64,000 nt of DNA, from NCBI GenBank assembly GCA_900557275.1, contig USRX01000005.1:1-64000 (forward strand), given 5' to 3'. The position numbers were made by a program, and so were the translations under genes. Positions 7,640-17,482 of this stretch are shown piece by piece (positions within the stretch are counted from its first letter, which is position 1; each line of letters opens with the position of its first letter). The DNA comes from an uncultured Roseburia sp. (lineage in GTDB: Bacteria > Bacillota_A > Clostridia > Lachnospirales > Lachnospiraceae). Under the pieces are notes generated by a model. The model ran no database searches and was not told the origin of the DNA. It was given only the letters and a program-made list of their open reading frames with translations.

Positions 7640-9328
7640 GTGGAATATACGACATTAGATGCCGCACTTCTGTCAAAGATGTTTCTGGCAGGTGCGAAAA
7701 ATCTGGATGCGAAAAAAGAATGGATCAATGAATTAAACGTTTTTCCGGTTCCGGATGGTGATACCGGTACGAATATGAGCATGACGATCATATCTGCGGC
7801 AAAGGAAGTCAGCGCACTGACTGATCCGGATATGGCAGCGCTGGCAAAAGCAATCTCCAGCGGTTCCTTAAGAGGTGCCAGAGGTAATTCCGGCGTTATC
7901 CTTTCCCAGCTGTTCCGTGGTTTTACAAAAGTCATCAAGACAGAGAAAGAGATTGACAAGATGATTCTCTGTCAGGCGATCGAAAAAGCATGTGAAACAG
8001 CTTATAAAGCCGTTATGAAACCAAAAGAAGGTACGATCCTTACAGTAGCAAAAGGCGTTGCAGATAAAGCAATCGAGCTTTCCTGTGATGAAGACTGCAG
8101 CATGGCAGAATATCTGAAAGCGATTTTCGCAGAGGCAGAAGCTGTTCTGGCGAAAACACCGGAGATGCTTCCGGTATTAAAACAGGCCGGCGTTGTAGAT
8201 TCCGGCGGACAGGGTCTGGTAGAAGTGCTTCGTGGCGCACTGGATGCATATCAGGGAAAAGAGATTGATTACACCATTGAAGGTGTAGAGGCGGGATCCG
8301 CTGCAACCACAGGATCTGGTATTGTAAAGATTTCTGCACAAACAGAGCAGGAGATCAAATTCGGTTACTGTACAGAATTTATCATTGTATTAAACAAACC
8401 GCTTTCTTCTACGGAAGAAAAAGATATGAAAGCTTTCCTTCAATCCAAAGGAGATTCTATCGTACTGGTTGCTGACGATGAGATTGTCAAGATCCATGTA
8501 CATACCAATGATCCGGGACTGGTACTACAGAAAGCCCTTACCTTTGGTTCTCTCAGCCGTATTAAGATCGACAATATGCGTGAGGAACATCAAGAGAAGC
8601 TGATCAAGGATGCGGAAAAACTTGCCGCACAGCAGCGGGAAGAAGAGAAAAAAGCGCAGGAACCGGCAAAAGAGATGGGATTTATTTCTGTTTCCATCGG
8701 CGAAGGTCTGAGTGAAGCATTTAAGGGATTAGGCGTTGATTATATCATCGAAGGCGGTCAGACAATGAACCCGAGTACGGAAGATATGTTAAATGCTATC
8801 GAACAGGTAAATGCAAACAATATTTTCATCCTGCCGAATAATAAAAATATTATCCTTGCAGCGAACCAGGCAGCAACACTGGTAGAAGATAAGAAGATTT
8901 TTGTCGTTCCGTCAAAGACTATTCCGCAGGGGATCACAGCTATGATCAATTATATCCCGGATCAGTCTCCGGAAGAAAACCTTGCATCTATGGAAGAAGC
9001 CATCTCCATGGTCAAGACAGGACAGGTTACTTATGCAGTCCGTGACACCATTCTGGACGAAAAAGAAATCCATGAAGGCGACTACATGGGTATCGGCGAT
9101 TCTGCCATCCTTTCTGTTGGAACAGATATGATGGATGTACTGAAAGATATGCTGGCTCAGATGGTGGATGAAGAGTCCTCCTTTATCAGCGTATTTTATG
9201 GCGAAGATGTGACAGAAGATGCAGCAAAAGAATTCGTTGCTTATGTAGAAGAGACCTATCCGGAGTGCGAGGTAGATCTTACCTTTGGCGGCCAGCCGAT
9301 TTATTATTATGTAATATCTGTAGAATAA
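7640..9328 (+). CDS. fakA: Fatty acid kinase catalytic subunit (DAK2-domain, YloV/FakA)
   Basis: A 562-residue protein of the DhaL/DAK2 type. The N-terminal kinase domain has the nucleotide-binding NVFPVPDGDTGTNM motif (about residues 33-46) and SLRGARGNSGVILSQ. The middle and C-terminal DegV-like domain ends in TFGGQPIYYYVISVE. In the known system FakA phosphorylates fatty acids held by a FakB (DegV) carrier, giving acyl phosphate for phospholipid synthesis; no fakB is in this window. Start: the frame reaches back to TTG 7604, but GTG 7640 has GGGAGGAG at the right distance and a normal N-terminus. A stem-loop terminator follows at 9484. Confidence 0.9.
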   Translation: MEYTTLDAALLSKMFLAGAKNLDAKKEWINELNVFPVPDGDTGTNMSMTIISAAKEVSALTDPDMAALAKAISSGSLRGARGNSGVILSQLFRGFTKVIKTEKEIDKMILCQAIEKACETAYKAVMKPKEGTILTVAKGVADKAIELSCDEDCSMAEYLKAIFAEAEAVLAKTPEMLPVLKQAGVVDSGGQGLVEVLRGALDAYQGKEIDYTIEGVEAGSAATTGSGIVKISAQTEQEIKFGYCTEFIIVLNKPLSSTEEKDMKAFLQSKGDSIVLVADDEIVKIHVHTNDPGLVLQKALTFGSLSRIKIDNMREEHQEKLIKDAEKLAAQQREEEKKAQEPAKEMGFISVSIGEGLSEAFKGLGVDYIIEGGQTMNPSTEDMLNAIEQVNANNIFILPNNKNIILAANQAATLVEDKKIFVVPSKTIPQGITAMINYIPDQSPEENLASMEEAISMVKTGQVTYAVRDTILDEKEIHEGDYMGIGDSAILSVGTDMMDVLKDMLAQMVDEESSFISVFYGEDVTEDAAKEFVAYVEETYPECEVDLTFGGQPIYYYVISVE

Positions 9329-9483
9329 ATTGGATGCTGTTCAACATTTAAAAACTGACTGAGTACTGGAAAGATATCATGCATCCTTTTGATGGAGATT
9401 CTATAACTGATAAGAACGGATTATATTTTCTATTAAAGATTTGTGATATGTATGAAGTCAGTGGCTAATATACATTGTATATA

Positions 9484-9524
9484 AAAATCCTGAGATGTAT
9501 TTTAAATATGTCTCGGGATTTTGT
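9484..9524 (+). terminator. fakA terminator
   Basis: AAAATCCTGAGA (9484-9495) pairs with TCTCGGGATTTT (9511-9522) with one G-T pair, followed by T-rich sequence. Confidence 0.7.
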
Positions 9525-9539
9525 TGCTTGATATATGCC

Positions 9540-9585
9540 TGTTCCTGTATTTTGAAGAAAAGAGTTTTTTCAAAATACAGGAACA
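9540..9585. repeat. Perfect 16-bp inverted repeat upstream of recG
   Basis: Arms 9540-9555 and 9570-9585 are exact complements (TGTTCCTGTATTTTGA and its reverse complement) around a 14-base loop. There is no T tract after the second arm, so it is either a second weak terminator or a protein or RNA site. It lies 125 bases before recG. Confidence 0.7.
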
Positions 9586-9709
9586 GACATGACGGCAGGT
9601 TATGAATTGATATTGGTAAAATCACACCAGAATTACATTATTAAAAATATTTATTGCAACAGTATATTTAACGATATAAATGTGACACCAAAATATTGGG
9701 AGGGAAACG

Positions 9710-11767
9710 ATGACACTGGATTCTCCAATACGGGAATTAAAAGGAATTGGGGCAAAGACCGAAGAGCTGTTTCATAAAATCGGCATATATACCCTGCAGG
9801 ATCTGCTTTTTTATTTTCCACGGGATTATGAAAAGTTCCCGCCAATCTGTAGCCCGGATGAAGTTCTTGCAGATAAGAAAAATGCCATTGTGGCAAAGAT
9901 CACGAAAAAGCCATCCATAGTTCCAAACAGTCGGGTGCAGCTGGTTACTACGGATCTTTGCGGCATCCAGACAAAGGTTCGATTGAGCTGGTTTCGCAGT
10001 CCTTATGTCAGGAGTCTTCTGGAGCCGGGAAAAACTTATATTTTTTATGGTACTGTCAAACAAAAAGGACGGTTGTACCTGATGGACCAGCCGGAGATCT
10101 TTACTCCGGAAAAATACGAAGCTGTCAGTAAGACATTGCAACCAATCTATCCATTAACGGCCGGGCTGACCAATCACATGTTCCAGAAAGCAATGCGGGG
10201 AAGTCTGGATGCGCTTGCGCTGGAACTGGAATTTCTCCCGGAAGATATCCGCAGCCGGCAGCATCTGTGTGAATATAACTTTGCACTGGAAAATATCCAT
10301 TTTCCACAGGATGGAGAGAGCTGTATCATTGCCAGAAACCGTTTGGCATTTGATGAATTCCTGTTCTTTATCCTTGCCATGAAAGCCGGAAAGACAAAAG
10401 AACAGCAGTTACAGACAGATTATCACTGGGTAGATGACGGATATATTGATGGTTTTATGAGCAATCTGCCTTTTGCCCTTACGGATGCGCAGAAACGTAC
10501 GATAAAGGATATTCAGGCGGATATCGCAGGGGGATATGCCATGCAGCGCTTGATCCAGGGAGATGTTGGCTCCGGTAAAACCATTGTTGCGTTTCTGGCG
10601 ATGTTGGATACTGTTCGTCATGGATATCAAGCCGCAATCATGGCGCCAACAGATGTACTGGCAAGACAGCACTATGAGAAACTTTGCGCACTGTGTAAAG
10701 AGCACGATCTTTCTTATCCGGTAGTATTGCTGACCGGCTCCCTGACAGCAAAGCAGAAACTGGAAGCTTATGCAGTTCTGGAAGAACATTCTGATGCATT
10801 GATCGTAGGTACACATGCGTTAATACAGGAAAAACCGCAATACAATCATCTTGCACTGGTTATTACGGATGAGCAGCATCGGTTTGGCGTTAAGCAGCGG
10901 GAGAGTTTTGCACAGAAAGGCGAGTATCCGCATATTCTGGTTATGAGCGCTACACCGATTCCAAGGACACTGGCGATCATTTTGTATGGCGATCTGGATA
11001 TCTCTGTGATCAATCAGGTACCGGCTTCCCGACTGCCGATCAAAAACTGTGTGGTAGATACCGGATACCGTCCGAAAGCTTATCACTTTATTGAAAAGCA
11101 GATCCAGGCAGGCAGACAGGCATATATCATCTGTCCATTTGTGGAAGCGTCTGAAACGATGGAAGGCGAAAATGTACTGGATTATGCCGAACAGATGGCA
11201 GCTCATTTTCAGGGAATCTGTACGGTAGGATGTCTTCATGGAAAAATGAAAGCAGATGATAAAAATGCGATCATGGAAGCGTTTCTGCAAAATAAGATTC
11301 AGATCCTGGTATCGACAACCGTTGTAGAGGTAGGTGTGGATGTGCCGAATGCAACGGTTATGATGATTGAAAATGCAGAACGGTTTGGTCTGGCGCAGCT
11401 GCATCAGCTCCGTGGCCGTGTCGGTCGTGGCAAAGAACAGTCTTACTGTATCATGATCGACGGTTCCGGCAATAAAAAGAAAAACAAGCGGCTGGATATC
11501 TTGAACCGTACAAATGATGGATTTGAGATTGCCGGTCAGGATCTGAAGCTGCGTGGACCGGGAGATTTCTTTGGTATCCGCCAGAGCGGAGATTTTGCAT
11601 TCCGTATCGCTGATATCTATCAGGATGCCGACCTGCTGAAAGCAGCAGCGTATGAAAGTGGCCTGCTGTTGCAGCAGGAGGATAGGTTGGAAGGTCCATC
11701 CTGTGTAAAATTGAAACGCAGATTAGAATTGTATCAGAAAAACTTTAATGAACGGATCAATCTGTAA
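9710..11767 (+). CDS. recG: ATP-dependent DNA helicase RecG
   Basis: A 685-residue helicase that remodels stalled replication forks and branched DNA. The N-terminal wedge domain starts IRELKGIGAKTEELF. The helicase core has Walker A GDVGSGKT near residue 284, the DEQH box (ITDEQHRFG), SATPIPRTL, and the RecG-typical QLRGRVGRG and LKLRGPGDFFG motifs. Length is normal. Start ATG 9710 follows GGGAGGG. It is transcribed convergently with rqcH; their ends share a bidirectional terminator. Confidence 0.97.
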   Translation: MTLDSPIRELKGIGAKTEELFHKIGIYTLQDLLFYFPRDYEKFPPICSPDEVLADKKNAIVAKITKKPSIVPNSRVQLVTTDLCGIQTKVRLSWFRSPYVRSLLEPGKTYIFYGTVKQKGRLYLMDQPEIFTPEKYEAVSKTLQPIYPLTAGLTNHMFQKAMRGSLDALALELEFLPEDIRSRQHLCEYNFALENIHFPQDGESCIIARNRLAFDEFLFFILAMKAGKTKEQQLQTDYHWVDDGYIDGFMSNLPFALTDAQKRTIKDIQADIAGGYAMQRLIQGDVGSGKTIVAFLAMLDTVRHGYQAAIMAPTDVLARQHYEKLCALCKEHDLSYPVVLLTGSLTAKQKLEAYAVLEEHSDALIVGTHALIQEKPQYNHLALVITDEQHRFGVKQRESFAQKGEYPHILVMSATPIPRTLAIILYGDLDISVINQVPASRLPIKNCVVDTGYRPKAYHFIEKQIQAGRQAYIICPFVEASETMEGENVLDYAEQMAAHFQGICTVGCLHGKMKADDKNAIMEAFLQNKIQILVSTTVVEVGVDVPNATVMMIENAERFGLAQLHQLRGRVGRGKEQSYCIMIDGSGNKKKNKRLDILNRTNDGFEIAGQDLKLRGPGDFFGIRQSGDFAFRIADIYQDADLLKAAAYESGLLLQQEDRLEGPSCVKLKRRLELYQKNFNERINL

Positions 11768-11780
11768 GGCTTATAAAAAA

Positions 11781-11838
11781 ATGACAGGCATTGAAGTTTG
11801 AGGGAGCACCTCATTATTGAAACTTCAATGCCTGTCAT
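11781..11838. terminator. Bidirectional terminator between recG and rqcH
   Basis: Perfect 19-bp arms, 11781-11799 and 11820-11838, with a run of A on the left and T on the right, so it works in both directions. The right arm directly touches the rqcH stop codon. Confidence 0.9.
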
Positions 11839-13578
11839 TTAATCTGAGATCAATGTCAGTTCACTGATCCCTGGCGTGATCGCCATGGAATAGTTGGTGT
11901 AATATACTACAAAGCCCGGTTTTGCCTTATTTGGCTTTTTCACATTTTTTTTCTGGAGATAGTCAATCTCTACTTTATCGTTTCCACGTCCTCTGGAATA
12001 GTAAGCAGCGGCAGCGGCGGCCTGCTCAAAGACATGATCCGGCAGATCGCCGGTCTTCGTCTTTACAATGACGTGGGAACCAGGCATTCCTTTGGAGTGG
12101 AACCACCAATCATTTCCTTCGGCCATTTTAAAAGTCAGCTCATCGTTTTGCAGGTTGTTCTTTCCGATATAGATATCAAAGCCTTCTTTTGTCTGATAAT
12201 GATACGGTCTGCTTTTCAGAGAAGTTTTTTTCTGCCCGTATTTTTTACGGATGTAACCGGATTCCACCAGTTCTTCCCGAATCTGGGAAAGATCTGCTTC
12301 ACTTACAGCAAGATCCAGGGCAGTAGCGATGGATTCCAGATGTTCGATATCACTTTCCGTTTCCTGGATCAGTTCGCTCAATGCCTCATAAGTACGTTTC
12401 AGTTTGCCGTAGCGATCAAAATATTTCTTGGCATTTTCTGCAGCAGTGAGATCCGGATCAAGGGGAACTTTCATCGGTTCATTGGTGTAATAATTTACAC
12501 ATTCCAGCACTTTTTCATTCGGCTCCAGTCCATATCCGTAAGTGTGGAGCATTTCTCCGTAAATCTTGTATTTTTCCCGTTTCTCTGTATCTTTCAGCTG
12601 TTTTTTCTGTAACTGATATTTTTTCTGGTTCCGTTCCAGTGCAGTGGAAACCACCCGGCGAAGATCTACCGATTTCTGACGGATGCGGGTATATACGTTT
12701 TTCTCCGCATAATAAGATTCCAGAACTTCTGAAATTGAATCATATGGAATGCAGGTACAATCCGCAAATGACTGCAGCTGAACAGAAGAAAATTCCACCG
12801 GTTCCTCGCCTTTTTTGATCATGCACGGATAATATTCTCCTGTAGAAACACAGCTGAGTACATTACAGAATGTCAGATAAAGCCGTTCAAAATCCTGCTC
12901 TGTACAGGATGCCGTCGGCTGGTCTCCATCCAGATGGCAGCGGTAGCAGATCTCGTTCGCCACCAGCGGGCTGATACCGGTAAAGGAAGTATAGATCGCT
13001 TTTGCAAGCGCCATCGGTTTCTCTTTTACAGTTTCTGTAAAAAGTGTCTCACTGCATGTCAGAGGATCGACTTTGTGCTGAGTTTCCGGAATAAAATAGG
13101 TTCGTCCCGGAAGCACTTCCCGGACGGAACTGATCTGTGCTGAAATATGCTTGATGCTGTCGATGATCCGGTCGTTTTCATTACAGAAGATAATATTACT
13201 ATGTTTGCCCATCAGCTCTACGATCAGTTTTTTTCGGCAGAGGTCGCCTAGCTCGTCCAGATGTTCGATCTCAAATATAGCGATTCGTTCCAGCCCCGGC
13301 TGGGTTACCGAGATGATCCGTCCATTTGCGATATGCTTTCTGAGAAGCATACAGAAATTCGGTGCTGTCAGTGGACTTGGTTTATTTTTTGATGCCAGAT
13401 ACATCAGTGGAAGAGACGCGCTTGCAGAAATACATAAACGTACCTGCCCGCAGCTCCCCTTGCAGGTAAGCATCAACTCGTCTGTTTCCGGCTGTGCGAT
13501 CTTGCTGATACGGCAGCCGCTGATCGTTCGGTTCAGGTCATATATTAAATTAGAAATAACGATTCCATCTAAAGCCAT
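11839..13578 (-). CDS. rqcH: Rqc2 homologue RqcH (NFACT / fibronectin-binding family)
   Basis: A 579-residue NFACT protein. RqcH binds the 50S-nascent chain-tRNA complex after ribosome splitting and adds C-terminal alanine tails to stalled peptides. Visible: the N-terminal MALDGIVISNLIYDL, a central coiled coil (about residues 330-460, RNQKKYQLQKKQLKDTEKRE), and a C-terminal NFACT-R domain with DIYIGKNNLQND, FHSKGMPGSHVIVK and YYSRGRGNDKVEIDYLQKK. The frame is open upstream to 13797, but ATG 13578 has an AGGAGG site (13591-13596) and the conserved N-terminus. Older annotations call such proteins fibronectin-binding. Confidence 0.93.
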   Translation of the reverse strand: MALDGIVISNLIYDLNRTISGCRISKIAQPETDELMLTCKGSCGQVRLCISASASLPLMYLASKNKPSPLTAPNFCMLLRKHIANGRIISVTQPGLERIAIFEIEHLDELGDLCRKKLIVELMGKHSNIIFCNENDRIIDSIKHISAQISSVREVLPGRTYFIPETQHKVDPLTCSETLFTETVKEKPMALAKAIYTSFTGISPLVANEICYRCHLDGDQPTASCTEQDFERLYLTFCNVLSCVSTGEYYPCMIKKGEEPVEFSSVQLQSFADCTCIPYDSISEVLESYYAEKNVYTRIRQKSVDLRRVVSTALERNQKKYQLQKKQLKDTEKREKYKIYGEMLHTYGYGLEPNEKVLECVNYYTNEPMKVPLDPDLTAAENAKKYFDRYGKLKRTYEALSELIQETESDIEHLESIATALDLAVSEADLSQIREELVESGYIRKKYGQKKTSLKSRPYHYQTKEGFDIYIGKNNLQNDELTFKMAEGNDWWFHSKGMPGSHVIVKTKTGDLPDHVFEQAAAAAAYYSRGRGNDKVEIDYLQKKNVKKPNKAKPGFVVYYTNYSMAITPGISELTLISD

Positions 13579-14022
13579 GGTTTCATGTAACCTCCTGATT
13601 TTATTACGATACTCTCGAAATCCTCTAAACGAAGATTTCAAAGATAAATTTTTGATATACAATGATATTTTCGCAGTGCGTACACGTTTTGTACGATGAG
13701 AAAATAATATCCGTTTTTCTGTCATATATCCTGTGTAAATTACAAAAACATATTGTATAATAAAAATGACTTCATTATTTATATATCGAGTATACATTAT
13801 AACTGATTGCGAAAAAAAAGCAAAGACATTCCATGAAAAATGCTTCTGAGGGTTTGACTTCCCATAAAAAAACCTATATAATATTTCAGATATGCATACC
13901 TGATATGCAAAAGAATATATTTTGACCGTTTATCAACTGTCAAAAGCCAATGAAGTTTTCGCGGACATTCATACATTTATATTGGAGTGTTTTGAAAGCT
14001 TCAGGAATACAGGAGGCACTGT
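13579..14022. other. Divergent region between rqcH and yicC
   Basis: It contains the rqcH ribosome site and the yicC promoter (13854-13882). The transcript leader from about 13890 to 14022 shows no strong hairpin. Nothing else seen. Confidence 0.5.
13854..13882 (+). promoter_or_regulatory. Sigma-A promoter of the yicC-remA-gmk operon
   Basis: TTGACT (13854-13859), exactly 17 bases, then TATAAT (13877-13882). It lies 140 bases before yicC and is the only strong promoter seen before this long same-strand run. Confidence 0.8.
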
Positions 14023-14901
14023 ATGATAAAAAGTATGACGGGCTACGGTCGCTATGAGCTTGCCCAGGACAACCGCAAGATCACAGTAGAATTAAAGTCT
14101 GTAAATCATCGGTATCTGGATCTTACCGTAAAGATGCCGAAGAAATTTAATTTTTTCGAGGCTGCCATCCGCAACCAGATGAAAAAATATATCCAACGCG
14201 GCAAAGTAGATGTTTTTATATCCTATGAAGATGATTCAGAAAATACGCTGACTGTTCATTACAACAGTGAGCTGGCTGCTGAATATCAAAAGCATCTGGA
14301 ACAGATGGCTGCACAATTTCAGTTGGAAAATGATATCCGCGTCAGTACGCTTTCCCGTTATCCGGAAGTGCTTACAATGGAAGAGAAGCCGATGGATGAA
14401 GAAGAATGGGGCACATTACTGGAAAACTGTGTGGAAAAAGCCAGTGAACAGTTTGTTGCCAATCGTGTGACAGAAGGAGAACATCTCTATCATGATCTGA
14501 TGGAAAAGCTTTCTCATATGGAAGTGAATGTCGATCGGATTGAGGCAAGGGCGCCACAGATCATTGCTGAGTATCGGGAAAAGCTGAATGCAAAAGTGGC
14601 AGAACTTCTGGGAGACAAACAGATTGACGAATCCCGGATTGCTACAGAGATCGTGCTCTTTGCTGATAAAATCTGTACGGATGAAGAAACCGTCCGACTG
14701 AGAAGCCATATCAGATCTATGCGGAATACTCTGCAGCAGAAGGAGAGTATCGGTCGGAAACTGGATTTCATCGCACAGGAAATGAACCGCGAAGCAAATA
14801 CAATCCTGTCTAAAGCAAACGATCTGGAGACATCTGATATCGCCATTGATCTGAAAACAGAGATTGAAAAAATCAGAGAACAGATTCAAAATGTTGAATA
14901 A
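14023..14901 (+). CDS. yicC: YicC/YloC-family endoribonuclease
   Basis: A 292-residue protein of the YicC family, hexameric RNases linked to RNA decay. Family landmarks are all present: the N-terminal MIKSMTGYGR, VELKSVNHRYLDL, and the C-terminal GRKLDFIAQEMNREANTI followed by SKANDLETSDIAIDLKTEIE. Start ATG 14023 follows AGGAGG. First gene of the operon; remA starts 41 bases after its stop, the same order as yloC-remA-gmk in Bacillus. Confidence 0.95.
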   Translation: MIKSMTGYGRYELAQDNRKITVELKSVNHRYLDLTVKMPKKFNFFEAAIRNQMKKYIQRGKVDVFISYEDDSENTLTVHYNSELAAEYQKHLEQMAAQFQLENDIRVSTLSRYPEVLTMEEKPMDEEEWGTLLENCVEKASEQFVANRVTEGEHLYHDLMEKLSHMEVNVDRIEARAPQIIAEYREKLNAKVAELLGDKQIDESRIATEIVLFADKICTDEETVRLRSHIRSMRNTLQQKESIGRKLDFIAQEMNREANTILSKANDLETSDIAIDLKTEIEKIREQIQNVE

Positions 14902-14942
14902 AGGATCCGCCTGAAAGACGGACATAAAGAGGTGTCATTAAA

Positions 14943-15188
14943 ATGGCCAGAATTATGAATATCGGATTTGGTAATATTGTAAACACGGACAGAGTGATTG
15001 CTATTGTCAATCCGGATTCCGCGCCTGCGAAGCGAATGATCCAGCGGGCAAAGGAAAATGAATGTATTGTAGATGCAACACAGGGACGCCGTACAAAAAG
15101 CGTTATCGTTACAGACAGTGACCATATCGTTTTATCAGCGTTACAGCCGGAAACACTTGCCGGCAGATTTCAGGGATCTGAAAAGTAA
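14943..15188 (+). CDS. remA: RemA/DUF370 DNA-binding regulator
   Basis: An 81-residue RemA protein. RemA oligomers wrap DNA and activate matrix and osmoprotection genes in Bacillus; in clostridia the target set is unknown. [18 protein letters not shown], then [15 protein letters not shown] and [14 protein letters not shown] are the conserved blocks. It lies between yicC and gmk with short gaps, as in many Firmicutes. Confidence 0.93.
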   Translation: MARIMNIGFGNIVNTDRVIAIVNPDSAPAKRMIQRAKENECIVDATQGRRTKSVIVTDSDHIVLSALQPETLAGRFQGSEK

Positions 15189-15212
15189 ACTAAATGGAAG
15201 AGGGAATGTAAC

Positions 15213-15884
15213 ATGAAGCAACGAGGACAGCTGATCATCATGTCCGGATTTTCCGGTTCCGGAAAGGGAACCATTACCCAGGCTCTGCTGGAACGATATC
15301 CGCAGGAATATGCGCTTTCCGTTTCTGCTACGACAAGACAACCGCGGGAAGGGGAAAAAGATGGTATACATTATTTCTTTCTCAGCAAAAAAGATTTTGA
15401 AACAAAAATTCAGAAACACGAATTTCTAGAGTATGCCTGCTATGTAGATAATTACTACGGCACACCTGCTGATTATGTAGAACAGCATCTTGCTTCCGGA
15501 AAAAATGTTATCCTTGAGATTGAGATCCAGGGTGCTTTACAGGTTAAGAAAAAAGTTCCGGATGCGCTTCTCGTATTTGTCACACCGCCTACCGCAGAAA
15601 TACTGGAAAACAGACTGCGTGGTCGGGGCACGGAATCGGAAGATGTCATTGCATCCCGGATGTCAAGAGCTGCTGTCGAGGCAGACGGCTGTGAAGTTTA
15701 TGACTATCTGGTCGTAAATGACGATCTGGATGCTTCTGTTGCACTGATGCATCAGATTATCCAATACGAAAAGGAAAAACCTGTGCAACCGGTAACACAG
15801 TGTGAAAACAGCAAAATGAAACATCAGATCGATCTGATCAGTAAAATAAGAACAGAATTAAAAGAGAAAGCGAAAGGGGAATAA
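15213..15884 (+). CDS. gmk: Guanylate kinase
   Basis: Phosphorylates GMP to GDP in nucleotide recycling. P-loop GFSGSGKGT at residues 12-20. The GMP-binding region has TTRQPREGEKDGIHYFF, and YGTPADYVEQHLASGKNVIL and EIEIQGALQV follow. The 223-residue length is slightly above the usual 205 because of a basic tail. Ribosome site GGGAATG-type; rpoZ begins five bases after its stop. Confidence 0.96.
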   Translation: MKQRGQLIIMSGFSGSGKGTITQALLERYPQEYALSVSATTRQPREGEKDGIHYFFLSKKDFETKIQKHEFLEYACYVDNYYGTPADYVEQHLASGKNVILEIEIQGALQVKKKVPDALLVFVTPPTAEILENRLRGRGTESEDVIASRMSRAAVEADGCEVYDYLVVNDDLDASVALMHQIIQYEKEKPVQPVTQCENSKMKHQIDLISKIRTELKEKAKGE

Positions 15885-15888
15885 TATT

Positions 15889-16161
15889 ATGATCCATCCA
15901 TCTTACACAGAATTAATGCAGAAAATCAACAGTGATACAGAACCAGGTGAAGAACCGGTAATCAACAGCAGATACTCGATCGTTATCGCTGCTGCAAAAC
16001 GTGCTCGCCAGATTATCGCCGGAGCAGAGCCATATGTAGTAAATTCTACCGGCAAACCACTTTCTATTGCTGTGGATGAATTATACAGCGGAGATGTTAA
16101 GATCCTTGGAGAGGATGATGAGGCAGAAGAAGACATTCCGAAGGATGATATAGAAGAATAA
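15889..16161 (+). CDS. rpoZ: RNA polymerase omega subunit
   Basis: A 90-residue omega subunit that supports assembly of the beta' subunit. INSRYSIVIAAAKRARQII matches the conserved omega core, and a very acidic tail (DDEAEEDIPKDDIEE) closes the protein. It lies between gmk and rimO with gaps of four and one bases, so translation is tightly linked. Confidence 0.92.
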   Translation: MIHPSYTELMQKINSDTEPGEEPVINSRYSIVIAAAKRARQIIAGAEPYVVNSTGKPLSIAVDELYSGDVKILGEDDEAEEDIPKDDIEE

Positions 16162-16162
16162 T

Positions 16163-17482
16163 ATGAAGATATTATTTATTTCACTTGGCTGTGACAAGAA
16201 TCTTGTAGACACGGAATTTATGTTGGGACGCCTCTCCAATGAATCCTACAGTTTTACAGATGATGAGACAGAAGCTGATATCATCATTGTCAATACCTGC
16301 TGTTTTATCAATGATGCGAAAGAAGAGAGCATTTCCACCATTTTGGAAATGGCACAGTATAAAACTTCCGGAAGCTGTAAAGCACTGATCGTCTGTGGCT
16401 GTCTGGCACAGCGTTATCAGGATGAGATCCGTCAGGAGATTCCGGAAGTAGATGCGATTCTTGGCACAAATTCTACCAATGATATCTCCGATGCGATCGT
16501 CGCTGCATTAAATGGAAATGGTTATGAGTCCTTCCAGCCGATGACAACCATCGAGCCTCATGAAAAGCGTACCCTTACCAAAGGGGGGCATTCTGCATAT
16601 TTAAAAATTGCAGAAGGCTGTGACAAACATTGTACCTATTGCATCATCCCATCTATCCGTGGCGCATATCGCAGCGTTCCTATGGAAGATCTGATCGCAC
16701 AGGCAAAAGAGCTTGCCGCCGGTGGCGTCAGAGAACTGATCCTGATCGCGCAAGAGACAACTCTTTACGGCTTGGATCTTTATGGTAAAAAAACTTTGCA
16801 TCTTTTACTGGATGAACTGAATAAGATTGATGGTCTGTACTGGATCCGTCTGCTTTATTGTTATCCGGAAGAAATCTATGAAGAACTGATCCAATCTATC
16901 AAGCGAAATGAGAAAGTCTGTCACTATCTGGATATGCCGATCCAGCATATCAGCAATCCGGTATTGAAACGTATGGGACGTCGTACTTCCAAAGAAGATA
17001 TTGAACAGATCATTGCACATCTTCGGGATGAAATTCCGGATATCGCATTACGGACAACGATCATCTGTGGTTTCCCTGGGGAGACCGAACAGCAGCACGA
17101 AGAGTTGATGTACTTTTTAAATGAAGCAGAATTTGACCGTCTGGGAGCATTTACCTATTCTCCTGAGGAAGGTACTCCGGCAGCAGAAATGCCGGATCAG
17201 ATTTTAGAAGAGGTAAAAGAAGACTGGAAAGATGATGTCATGGAACTTCAGGAAGAGATCATCTTTGACTGTAATGAACAGCTGAAAGATCGTATCATGG
17301 ATGTTATGATCGAAGGACAGCTTACAGAAGAGCATGCATTTATCGGACGTACTTATCGGGATGCGCCGGATATTGATGGTTATGTATTTGTGCATACAGA
17401 TGAAGAACTGGTTTCCGGGGATTTTGTTCGTGTAAAGATCACAGGTGCATATGAGTATGATTTGATAGGAGAGTTATTATGA
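16163..17482 (+). CDS. rimO: Ribosomal protein S12 methylthiotransferase RimO
   Basis: A 439-residue radical SAM enzyme that adds a methylthio group to the conserved aspartate of S12. The N-terminal UPF0004 domain has its iron-sulfur cysteines in LGCDKN, NTCCF and CGCLAQRY. The radical SAM cluster motif is CDKHCTYC (Cys153, 157, 160), followed by IIPSIRG, and the C-terminus is a TRAM domain. CDKHCTYCIIPSIRG separates RimO from MiaB. Overlaps pgsA by four bases (ATGA). Confidence 0.95.
   Translation: MKILFISLGCDKNLVDTEFMLGRLSNESYSFTDDETEADIIIVNTCCFINDAKEESISTILEMAQYKTSGSCKALIVCGCLAQRYQDEIRQEIPEVDAILGTNSTNDISDAIVAALNGNGYESFQPMTTIEPHEKRTLTKGGHSAYLKIAEGCDKHCTYCIIPSIRGAYRSVPMEDLIAQAKELAAGGVRELILIAQETTLYGLDLYGKKTLHLLLDELNKIDGLYWIRLLYCYPEEIYEELIQSIKRNEKVCHYLDMPIQHISNPVLKRMGRRTSKEDIEQIIAHLRDEIPDIALRTTIICGFPGETEQQHEELMYFLNEAEFDRLGAFTYSPEEGTPAAEMPDQILEEVKEDWKDDVMELQEEIIFDCNEQLKDRIMDVMIEGQLTEEHAFIGRTYRDAPDIDGYVFVHTDEELVSGDFVRVKITGAYEYDLIGELL

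Larger units (their letters stand above)
9329..9709 (+). other. Gap between fakA and recG
   Basis: No supported gene. It holds a terminator (9484-9524) and a perfect 16-bp inverted repeat (9540-9585). A short open frame from 9589 has no ribosome site and overlaps recG, so I do not accept it. Confidence 0.5.

Noticed and set aside
9589..9777. Short ORF before recG
   Set aside because: No ribosome site, no family signs, and it runs into the start of recG.
10820..11404. Long antisense open frames within recG, rqcH and other genes
   Set aside because: They lie wholly inside well-supported genes, lack ribosome sites and have no recognisable domains.
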